A DNA stretch of 53,765 nt. Source: a virus. Each line of letters starts with the position of its first letter. Position 1 is the first letter of the stretch. Below the pieces are notes generated by a model that saw only the letters and a program-made list of their open reading frames with translations, ran no database searches and was not told the origin of the DNA. Of this stretch, positions 47,814 to 53,765 are shown piece after piece. Made by a program: the position numbers and the translations under genes. The stretch covers positions 1 to 53,765 of the IMG/VR virus record IMGVR_UViG_3300023181_000008. One strand, given 5' to 3'.

Positions 47814-48334
47814 TATTTCCGTTTAGGCAACTTAGCAACCTTACCGTTTAATGCCAATTGAAGTTCCGAATATTCAGGTATAACATCAAAGCTTGGGCAT
47901 TCCTTAATTCTTTCCCAACTTTCAATCTTACCGTTCCCGCTTTGGTCGGGGCTAAAGTCTCTATGCCCTAATATTGTAACGTCACTACAGTCATTACCTT
48001 TAGATCTAAGCCACTCAACAGCCTTTACAATGGAATTATCCATAGCTATAGTTTGCAGCGTTGTACGCGTATCTTTACCCTTGTATTTCCCGTTAACAAC
48101 TTCAATGCCGCCAATGTAACAGATGTTTATGCTTTCGCTATTAAACCCTGCTACACCATTGCTTATTTTTTCAAAGTCTAATAATTGGTGTGGTAATCCA
48201 TCAAGGTCAACGATAATGTGATACCCTGGACTTACCCATCCTTTAGACTTCCAAAACTTTTGTATTGATTCTATGTTACCAAATCCTGCACTACAATGCA
48301 GGACTATGTATTTTATTTTGGTTGCTCTGCTCAT
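47813..48334 (-). CDS. Endolysin, N-acetylmuramoyl-L-alanine amidase (173 aa)
   Basis: Amidase_2 family zinc amidase that cuts peptidoglycan at lysis. IVLHCSAG near residue 10, PGYHIIVDLDG near 36, LGHRD near 122 and ECPSFDV near 150 carry the zinc and catalytic positions. No signal peptide, so release needs a holin. It is downstream of the membrane-protein cluster. Confidence 0.92.
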   Translation of the reverse strand: MSRATKIKYIVLHCSAGFGNIESIQKFWKSKGWVSPGYHIIVDLDGLPHQLLDFEKISNGVAGFNSESINICYIGGIEVVNGKYKGKDTRTTLQTIAMDNSIVKAVEWLRSKGNDCSDVTILGHRDFSPDQSGNGKIESWERIKECPSFDVIPEYSELQLALNGKVAKLPKRK

Positions 48335-48696
48335 ACAGTATATTTTTCGTATTGTCTTATTTTAAGGTGTACATAGTAAGTCCAAATGGTTAGTGTTATC
48401 CATACAGCGATACTTAATGCTAAAGTCCATGCGCTACGTATAAGTGGAAAACCATACTGCAAATCACTCATTAATCCAATTGCTAACGGCATGAGAAACA
48501 AAACTAATAAGTGGGAAAATATGTAATGCTTATTTTCCATAAGCCATACCATCTTCTCATAGTCTTTATAGAATATCCACCTTATAAGGCATCGGTACAT
48601 TCCGTATTTCATTTTGCCAATAAGGTAAAACTGATATGCTGTAAAGCACATTAGCACACCTATATTTATCTTTTGGAGTAATTCAGGGTTTATCAT
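48331..48696 (-). CDS. Membrane protein (121 aa)
   Basis: Starts MINPELLQKINIGVL. Predicted to have three to four membrane spans (MCFTAYQFYLIG; YIFSHLLVLFLMPLAIGL; ALSIAVWITLTIWTYYVH). An ATG at 48741 is upstream but lies in the preceding gene. Its stop overlaps the endolysin start by 4 nt: likely part of the lysis unit, possibly a holin. Confidence 0.65.
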   Translation of the reverse strand: MINPELLQKINIGVLMCFTAYQFYLIGKMKYGMYRCLIRWIFYKDYEKMVWLMENKHYIFSHLLVLFLMPLAIGLMSDLQYGFPLIRSAWTLALSIAVWITLTIWTYYVHLKIRQYEKYTV

Positions 48697-49060
48697 ATTC
48701 TTTTGCTGTAAAGTTATTGTATAATCTTTTTGAATAGGCACGTAACCCCATATTAAACAGGTTTGTTCCCTCGCTAATTATTACCATAGAAAAAATACTT
48801 ATACAGAATGTTGCATAAACCACATTATAACTTATTGTTGCTTCTTTCCATATAATTTGTATTATCCATGACAACCCAATGGCATACACTAACTGCTGTA
48901 TTGTTTTCTTTAGTGTTAGCGTGTTATTGCCCCAGTCCATACATATTCTTATGCTAAATCCATAAATCATAGACATGATAACCGGCAACGTAAAATTTGG
49001 AACACCAGTCATGTCCAGTAAAATTATGTATAAAATAAATACGTACTGTGTTTTTAACAT
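48683..49060 (-). CDS. Membrane protein (125 aa)
   Basis: From MLKTQYVFILYIILLDMTGV, 125 residues with several predicted spans (FILYIILLDM; IMSMIYGFSIRI; VVYATFCISIFSMVIIS). Longer in-frame start at 49117 lies inside the upstream gene. Function unknown. Confidence 0.62.
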   Translation of the reverse strand: MLKTQYVFILYIILLDMTGVPNFTLPVIMSMIYGFSIRICMDWGNNTLTLKKTIQQLVYAIGLSWIIQIIWKEATISYNVVYATFCISIFSMVIISEGTNLFNMGLRAYSKRLYNNFTAKEYDKP

Positions 49061-49500
49061 CGATTTGTTAGCTTGTAAAGTGCTGTAACCAAAAATGATA
49101 TGTACACTATAAGGCAAAAATACATAAAATATAGGTCGGGTAACCTATCAGCCACTAAGTAATATTCGTTAAGCAGCCACATTGAGAATAAAGATACCAA
49201 TGCGAAACGACCCAAAACGCCAAAACCTTTACTTTTAGCGAAAGTTATTACTATAAATATTAAAGAACTATGCACTAATTTTACTCCCTGAATATAAAAA
49301 TTCTCAAACCATTCAGGTTCAATGTATGTATCGGGATTTGAATACAACGGTACAAAGTAGTATTTGCACATTATGACAAAAGCCAAGCCGTTTAAAAGCA
49401 TAGCTAATACAACAATTGATTCTGTTTTCTTATCCAGTATATCCCTAAAAAAAACAAGGCAGGAATAAACCTGCCCTATTATGCTTTTTAATAATACCAT
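49054..49500 (-). CDS. Membrane protein (148 aa)
   Basis: 148 residues with four predicted spans (IVVLAMLLNGLAFVIMC; HSSLIFIVITFA; FALVSLFSMWLL; YFMYFCLIVYISFLVTAL). One of a run of consecutive small membrane proteins with coupled starts. Could be part of an envelope-disrupting or superinfection-blocking set. Confidence 0.62.
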   Translation of the reverse strand: MVLLKSIIGQVYSCLVFFRDILDKKTESIVVLAMLLNGLAFVIMCKYYFVPLYSNPDTYIEPEWFENFYIQGVKLVHSSLIFIVITFAKSKGFGVLGRFALVSLFSMWLLNEYYLVADRLPDLYFMYFCLIVYISFLVTALYKLTNRC

Positions 49501-49501
49501 G

Positions 49502-49762
49502 TTAGTACATTTTACGCCCTTTTATAAACGGCCATGACCTGTCAGTTGCATTATAAGTAACCTCACTCATTTCGTCGTTTTCAGCAGACGTTATGTTGTT
49601 TATATCATATTCTGTATCATCAAGGTTAGCTTCCGCTACCTGAGGATATGTAAAGAATTTGTTTGTAGACTCGTGGGTAAAAGCTTTTTTGTTGAATTTA
49701 GCTAATTGTTTAGCAGTGTCAAAACTGATAACTGCAACCGGGGAAGGAAATGATGTTGGCAT
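49502..49762 (-). CDS. Hypothetical protein (86 aa)
   Basis: 86 residues, soluble and acidic, MPTSFPSPVAVISFDTAKQL. Between two membrane proteins. Its start coincides with the last base of gene 49762-49944. Function unknown. Confidence 0.6.
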   Translation of the reverse strand: MPTSFPSPVAVISFDTAKQLAKFNKKAFTHESTNKFFTYPQVAEANLDDTEYDINNITSAENDEMSEVTYNATDRSWPFIKGRKMY

Positions 49763-49944
49763 TATGTTATTATGTTAAAAATTAATATTCCTACGATTAT
49801 TACGAACAAGATTATAAAGGCTATCACAATCCTGTAAACTGCGTTGCTGTATCCCATTTCCCTGTTGAGCTCTTTTAGCACATTTGTTGAGGGAATCATA
49901 TCTATTATACTCTTTATTAATCTCGCAAGCATTTTGGTAACCAA
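49762..49944 (-). CDS. Small membrane protein overlapping another gene (60 aa)
   Basis: 60 residues: a short basic/amphipathic N-term and one C-terminal span (IVIAFIILFVIIVGILIF). Its first 170 nt lie inside gene 49775-50020 in another frame. Internal starts are at 49932 and 49899. Topology fits a small anchor or holin-like factor. Confidence 0.55.
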   Translation of the reverse strand: MVTKMLARLIKSIIDMIPSTNVLKELNREMGYSNAVYRIVIAFIILFVIIVGILIFNIIT

Positions 49945-50020
49945 AAGTTATAACGGCAAAAATAAGAAATATAAAAGAAACGTAAGCTAAGTTTTTAAGG
50001 TAAGAGTACACATTCTGCAT
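49775..50020 (-). CDS. Membrane protein with Cys-containing soluble domain (81 aa)
   Basis: 81 residues, one span near the N-term (AYVSFIFLIFAVITFG) and a basic domain with Cys (QNACEINKEYNRYD). Looks like an i-spanin (Rz). Its second half overlaps gene 49762-49944 in a different frame, recalling nested Rz/Rz1 genes. Confidence 0.6.
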   Translation of the reverse strand: MQNVYSYLKNLAYVSFIFLIFAVITFGYQNACEINKEYNRYDSLNKCAKRAQQGNGIQQRSLQDCDSLYNLVRNNRRNINF

Positions 50021-50023
50021 ATA

Positions 50024-50063
50024 GTAAGTTTTACCCGTAAAAATAAATAATTAAGATTAAATA
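50024..50063 (-). repeat. Inverted repeat before the membrane cluster genes
   Basis: CCCGTAAA and TTTACGGG separated by about 24 AT-rich bases. On the minus strand it is followed by TAAAAC. Might be a weak terminator for the holin-like gene upstream (50084-50320) or an operator. Confidence 0.5.
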
Positions 50064-50083
50064 CCTTTACGGGAAAACCGTAA

Positions 50084-50320
50084 TTATTTGCTTTGTTTGG
50101 CCATGTCAGCAATAGTGGCATCTTTTTTGGCAGCACCCGTAGCGTTTCCGAAATAATAATTATAGGTTTGGTTTAATGCCGCAACTATAGCTATTATTAT
50201 TTGTGGGTCTGCGTGAGCAGGCGTGAAGGTACAAATGAAAAAGTACGTAAAGGAAAATATTAAAGTCGATATAGCTAATATCGGCTTAATGTAGTCGTTT
50301 AGCATCTTCATTTTATCCAT
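50084..50320 (-). CDS. Holin-like protein (78 aa)
   Basis: 78 residues: hydrophobic N-term (KPILAISTLIFSFTYFFIC) with a second apolar region (IIIAIVAALNQTYNYYFG) and a basic tail (GAAKKDATIADMAKQSK) with the NxxxGxxxxKxA pattern often found in class II holins of phages of Bacteroidota. Likely makes holes in the inner membrane for the amidase. Confidence 0.68.
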   Translation of the reverse strand: MDKMKMLNDYIKPILAISTLIFSFTYFFICTFTPAHADPQIIIAIVAALNQTYNYYFGNATGAAKKDATIADMAKQSK

Positions 50321-50610
50321 TCAAATATTAAACCCGTTACGATAGCCGCAGCCGGGCATAGGTAAAAGCACCACGATTTAAATATAGGCGACCAATTGTT
50401 CTTTAAGCTTGCCGATGTTCCCTCCTGCGCTTCTTGCACAAAAAACGTAGCCATAAACACGGCACAAAAAAAACCGCCTGTAATACTCGCTACTATTGCA
50501 AACATCCATTTAAATTCCATGTTTGTCATTATCAACAGCCCTGAGCATATGCCTAAAATTAACGACAATACAACCGTTGTTGTAGTATCTCTGCTTCTTT
50601 GTTCTTTCAT
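50308..50610 (-). CDS. Membrane protein (100 aa)
   Basis: 100 residues with three predicted spans (VVLSLILGICSGLLIMT; WMFAIVASITGGFFCAVFM; WCFYLCPAAAIVTGLIF). Overlaps the holin-like gene by 13 nt. Function unknown. Confidence 0.62.
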   Translation of the reverse strand: MKEQRSRDTTTTVVLSLILGICSGLLIMTNMEFKWMFAIVASITGGFFCAVFMATFFVQEAQEGTSASLKNNWSPIFKSWCFYLCPAAAIVTGLIFEWIK

Positions 50611-50630
50611 AATTGTTTATTTTTTAATGA

Positions 50631-50996
50631 TTAATTTTTCCAAAGATAGATATTTATTCCAAACACCAATACCCCTATGGCTAAAAGCCACCATGTACCC
50701 CCTGCGAAAATAAAAAAGCAATAGGGTATAAAAAACAAGGCCGCAGCTCCTATGCCTGTATATAATTCTTCTTGCTTATCGCCAGGCTCTTTGTTTATTT
50801 TATACTGCACCCAATTAATAAACATACCCAATATCCCGCCCAATCCAAAAGAAATAACCGTAAGTACACACAATGCCGCTAATGAGAACTCTAATCCCTT
50901 GCCTGCGATAAGGGCTATTACAAACACCACAGCAAAATCTAAAACAAAGCCGTTTATAATGTTTACGTATCTCTTTTTCTTAATGAAGTTTTTCAT
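50631..50996 (-). CDS. Membrane protein (121 aa)
   Basis: 121 residues with four predicted spans (LDFAVVFVIALIAG; AALCVLTVISFGLGGILGMF; AALFFIPYCFFIFAG; WLLAIGVLVFGINIYL). The gene overlaps the following fibre gene by one base. Function unknown. Confidence 0.62.
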   Translation of the reverse strand: MKNFIKKKRYVNIINGFVLDFAVVFVIALIAGKGLEFSLAALCVLTVISFGLGGILGMFINWVQYKINKEPGDKQEELYTGIGAAALFFIPYCFFIFAGGTWWLLAIGVLVFGINIYLWKN

Positions 50997-51667
50997 TATT
51001 TAGCTGTTACAATTATATCTACCGTTGCCCCGCTTACGTTAATCCATGTAGGTAGCAAGCCTACAACATCGACCCTGTTCCTAACCAGTACGGTAACGCC
51101 TGTTGTCGTTACGGATGTGGTGCGTATATTTTGGCTATCCAAGCCGTTTATAATATTTGCCTGAACATTTGGAGGCACACTATAGGCAACGGGAAACGTT
51201 ACTGTGTACGTACCGGCTGCGGTAGTGGTTCCTGAATATGGGGTGCTGAATTTAGCCGAATTGTTAGGTATGTTTAAATTACCAGCTGAATACGTTGCAG
51301 CACCGCTACCCGTAGTTGTTAACGTAATAGCATTACGGGCGCGTGTATCGGTATAAAATAATTTATTGCCCTCTGCTAAATCTGTACTGCTTTTGCTTGC
51401 AAACTTAGTATTGAATAATGGGTCAATTTCTGTGTACCCCGTTAAGAACCCACTGCCGTTAGTTAGCTGATTTGTGTTTGTAGGCACATACGACGTAAGC
51501 GCGTAATTTGTAACAGGTATAGCCTTATAATCACTATCGGTATTATATACCATAAAGTAATCGATACCAATAGGTGTTTTACCCTCTGATTTGCTCCACG
51601 CAGGAAAAAAACAAGCGACAATAGCTAAAGCAGCTATTATGACGAAAATAGTAGTAAATCTTTTCAT
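50996..51667 (-). CDS. Tail-fibre-like secreted protein with H-lectin-like end (223 aa)
   Basis: 223 residues. N-term is a membrane/signal segment (IFVIIAALAIVACFFPAW). A fibre-type stretch follows (LTNGSGFLTGYTEIDPLFN, DLAEGNKLFYTDTRARNAI) and a C-terminal 85-residue beta domain (TYTVTFPVAYSVPPNVQANI...TVDIIVTAK) resembling H-type lectins. Fibre ends of this kind bind glycans. Having a signal peptide is unusual for a virion fibre. Confidence 0.72.
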   Translation of the reverse strand: MKRFTTIFVIIAALAIVACFFPAWSKSEGKTPIGIDYFMVYNTDSDYKAIPVTNYALTSYVPTNTNQLTNGSGFLTGYTEIDPLFNTKFASKSSTDLAEGNKLFYTDTRARNAITLTTTGSGAATYSAGNLNIPNNSAKFSTPYSGTTTAAGTYTVTFPVAYSVPPNVQANIINGLDSQNIRTTSVTTTGVTVLVRNRVDVVGLLPTWINVSGATVDIIVTAK

Positions 51668-51668
51668 A

Positions 51669-52142
51669 TTAGTTTAGGTTTTTTAGCATCATGTTTCTAC
51701 CCCACTTGCCGTTTTTTAATTTTACATATTCTGTCATGCTTCCCGCAAATCCAGGAAACTCAATTTTAGTACACACAAGCCTAAAGTTTTCAGGCTGCAT
51801 TGGATATCGTGTAGTTAGCATTAAATCAGTCTGCACCGATATTAGTGTTTCATTTACGTAAAACATCGCGTCAGGTGAAACCATTGCTGCCTCTAAATCC
51901 GCAAGGTACTCCGCCTGCTCTTCGGGCGTTGCATTATTGTATAGAACGTTGTTTACAGGGTCGTAATACGGGCAACACCATTGCTGCGTAAGCATTAATG
52001 TGGTACTGTTTGCGGGTGCGGGTCCACAAAGGTCAACGCTACAGGTTACACCTAATTTATACGTTACAGGATCATAAAAAGTGTAGCTTTGAGAATACGC
52101 GGATAATCCGCATAGCATAATAAGATAAAAAAGATTTTTCAT
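51669..52142 (-). CDS. Secreted Cys-rich protein (157 aa)
   Basis: 157 residues with a Bacteroidota-like signal peptide (LFYLIMLCGLSAYSQ), then Cys-containing stretches (VTCSVDLCGPAP; QWCCPYYDP) and a C-terminal EYVKLKNGKWGRNMML. Located between fibre-like genes, overlapping the upstream one by 4 nt. Possibly an extracellular or virion-surface protein; not recognised. Confidence 0.6.
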   Translation of the reverse strand: MKNLFYLIMLCGLSAYSQSYTFYDPVTYKLGVTCSVDLCGPAPANSTTLMLTQQWCCPYYDPVNNVLYNNATPEEQAEYLADLEAAMVSPDAMFYVNETLISVQTDLMLTTRYPMQPENFRLVCTKIEFPGFAGSMTEYVKLKNGKWGRNMMLKNLN

Positions 52143-53737
52143 AATTGTTTCTCTAATATTAATTTAACATATTTGCAAACTACCTGATCGGCAGTATTTG
52201 ATAAAGTAGCTGTTAATAAATACCATGTATTGTCTCCCGGCGTATACGTACCGTTGTTTATAGGAGATCCACTCGTACTCGTGGGCACGCCATTACTACC
52301 AGACACTGATATCCCTGAATAAAAATCGTTAGTAGGTGTTAAAACAAAATCACGCTCCATAAAAATAGAACGCGCAGATGTGCCTGCGTTAAATACAGCT
52401 AACTGGGTAGCCCCGCTAAGTGAATTTGTTGTGTTTCTATAAATTTTAAATGATATTGTACCTAAAGTACCTCCAGGTACATTATAAAACAAAGCCTTAA
52501 AATTTTGAATACCAGGTACTAAATCTACCGAATTTACCATAAAACTTTTAAGTACGGTTTCATTAGTTACACCTGTTAATGGCGAGCTATCAACAACATC
52601 GCACCTAAGTATTATAGTTCGTGTATTTGCAAGGGCATGAGAAAAAGCCGTAGTAGCTAATTTAGTGCTACTGTCAGAAGTTGCCGGCGTTGGAGCAGTT
52701 GGTGTACCAGTTAGTGCAGGGTTTGCTAAAGGTGCTTTAAGTGCCAATGCATCAAATGTAGCATTTTGTGATGGCGCAATTGTAGTAACTCCATCGGCTA
52801 AAGCGTCTGCAACTTTACCGTTAGCCACTGCGGTAGAAAAAGCTGTAGAGGCGGCTTGTATGTTATTCGTGCCGGGTGCTGCCGTAGGTACATTTGGAGT
52901 TCCTGTGAATGTGGGACTGTTTAAGTTTGCTTTTAAAGCTAAGGTATCGAATACGCCATTGCTGCTAACGGCATTAGGGCTACCATCTGTTGGTACTGCA
53001 TCAACTGTTACAGATGGAAATGCGCCTGTTATATCTGTTTTCCCATCGGGTGTAGAATCATAAGTAATACCTGCCACCACGATTCCATTCATTAAAGAAC
53101 CATCTGTATCAGGGAACAACACGAAATTATCAGTACCCGTAATATTATTGCTATTTACGTATGTTGTATTAGTAGTGCCTGTAGATTGATACCGAGATTG
53201 TTTTATTATAACTTCGGATGCGGTAACTGAATTATTAGGCCAGAACATATCCATAGCGGGATCCGAATAAGGCACGTACGAATTAGCTAAGCTAACAGGT
53301 ATAACCCCATCTATTCCTGCATATTCTGCGGTATTTCCATCAAAACTAATACCACTAACTGCAGTTCCTACAAATCCAACAGGCCAGCTAAACACAGTTC
53401 CTAATGCAGACATAGTAACACCATCCTGCGTATATTCTGCCTGCGCTGTTTTCCATGATAAAGCCGTTAATGAACCTGTGTAAGTGCTTCCTGCCGTACC
53501 TACTTCTTGAAGGGGGGGTATAGCACCACCACCGCCACCAAATAAAGACATGAGGTAAGCCCATGATGTGGTAACATCGCGACCATCTGACCTTCTGCGC
53601 ATAATGGGGTCTACAAGGGTACTATCGTTTACCTGTATAAACGGCTTAGTATGTATAACATTACCGCTTAAGTTGGTAGTTTGCGCCTGTACCCCTAACG
53701 ATACTAAAAACGCTATTATTAATAATTTAAATTTCAT
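52139..53737 (-). CDS. Tail fibre-like protein with signal peptide (532 aa)
   Basis: 532 residues: signal peptide (LLIIAFLVSLGVQAQ), then DPIMRRRSDGRDVTTSWAYL with a Gly stretch, then fibre repeats of the classical type (GTPNVPTAAPGTNN; LTGTPTAPTPATSDSSTKLA; TAFSHALAN) and a C-terminal receptor-binding-like beta domain. Fibre repeats are the same kind as in T4- or lambda-like side fibres. The signal peptide is unexpected for a cytoplasmically assembled fibre. The gene continues past the contig junction and its N-terminal part is duplicated at 1-99. Confidence 0.82.
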   Translation of the reverse strand: MKFKLLIIAFLVSLGVQAQTTNLSGNVIHTKPFIQVNDSTLVDPIMRRRSDGRDVTTSWAYLMSLFGGGGGAIPPLQEVGTAGSTYTGSLTALSWKTAQAEYTQDGVTMSALGTVFSWPVGFVGTAVSGISFDGNTAEYAGIDGVIPVSLANSYVPYSDPAMDMFWPNNSVTASEVIIKQSRYQSTGTTNTTYVNSNNITGTDNFVLFPDTDGSLMNGIVVAGITYDSTPDGKTDITGAFPSVTVDAVPTDGSPNAVSSNGVFDTLALKANLNSPTFTGTPNVPTAAPGTNNIQAASTAFSTAVANGKVADALADGVTTIAPSQNATFDALALKAPLANPALTGTPTAPTPATSDSSTKLATTAFSHALANTRTIILRCDVVDSSPLTGVTNETVLKSFMVNSVDLVPGIQNFKALFYNVPGGTLGTISFKIYRNTTNSLSGATQLAVFNAGTSARSIFMERDFVLTPTNDFYSGISVSGSNGVPTSTSGSPINNGTYTPGDNTWYLLTATLSNTADQVVCKYVKLILEKQL

Positions 53738-53765
53738 ATATTTAGTTTAGTGTTAATCTTCTTCT
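53639..53765. repeat. Terminal direct repeat (right copy)
   Basis: Identical to 1-127. Joining the two copies gives a circle of 53638 bp. The stop region of the 293-residue tail gene (115-996) appears again at 53753-53765 as a truncated end. Confidence 0.93.

Noticed and set aside
50024-50063. Fifth member of the pseudoknot leader family
   Set aside because: It has an inverted repeat but no promoter box just upstream and no loop complementarity to a 5' arm.
1-53765. CRISPR array, retron, diversity-generating retroelement or insertion sequence
   Set aside because: No regular spaced repeats, reverse transcriptase or transposase seen in any frame.

Overview
The window is an essentially complete genome of a tailed (siphovirus-type) bacteriophage of the phylum Bacteroidota. 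The first 127 bases are repeated exactly as the last 127 (1-127 = 53639-53765), the usual signature of a circular or circularly permuted contig, so the unique length is 53638 bp. Evidence for a Bacteroidota host: AT-rich DNA, no clear Shine-Dalgarno sites, repeated TAnnTTTG minus-7 boxes, signal peptides ending in AQ or SQ, and families typical of these phages (VirE_N primase, DUF3127 single-strand-binding protein, YopX).

Layout, reading the circle. (1) Packaging, head and tail genes lie on the minus strand from 25980 down to 115 and continue across the contig junction to 47813: small terminase, HNH endonuclease, large terminase, portal, scaffold, decoration-like protein, major capsid, connectors, major tail protein, a 1555-residue tape measure, a distal tail protein, two further tail proteins, fibre-like secreted proteins, a run of small membrane proteins (holin/spanin candidates) and an amidase endolysin. 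(2) Two plus-strand cassettes of small accessory genes (2507-5645 and 8457-11360) interrupt this module, each with its own promoter and terminator. (3) Upstream of the terminase, 25998-26487 carries a promoter, a tRNA-Asp and a circularly permuted (two-piece) tmRNA gene. (4) 26525-43286 (minus) is an early/replication module: many small proteins, XRE regulator, adenine/cytosine-N4-type DNA methyltransferase, VRR-NUC nuclease, primase-SF3 helicase, SF2 helicase, a DnaA-domain-IV-like protein. (5) 43414-47770 (plus) carries a recombination set (RecT-like annealing protein, RecE-like PD-(D/E)XK nuclease, DUF3127 SSB) and accessory genes. No DNA polymerase or integrase is visible, so replication probably uses the host polymerase and there is no evidence for integration.

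The most interesting feature is a set of four leader RNAs (upstream of 25337, 31171, 34272 on minus and 8457 on plus). All share one plan: TAnnTTTG promoter, a 7-8 nt segment at the extreme 5' end, an A-rich linker, then a terminator-like hairpin whose loop carries the complement of the 5' segment, giving a predicted pseudoknot with compensatory changes between copies. In three copies the start codon is exactly 11 nt after the hairpin. This looks like an undescribed phage riboregulator that could act on transcription attenuation, on translation, or both.

Other oddities: the large terminase is split by a 7-nt insertion inside its Walker A coding sequence, next to an HNH endonuclease gene; three small accessory genes carry an in-frame stop or frameshift; two long out-of-frame overlaps occur (tail and lysis regions); and fibre-type proteins have Sec signal peptides.
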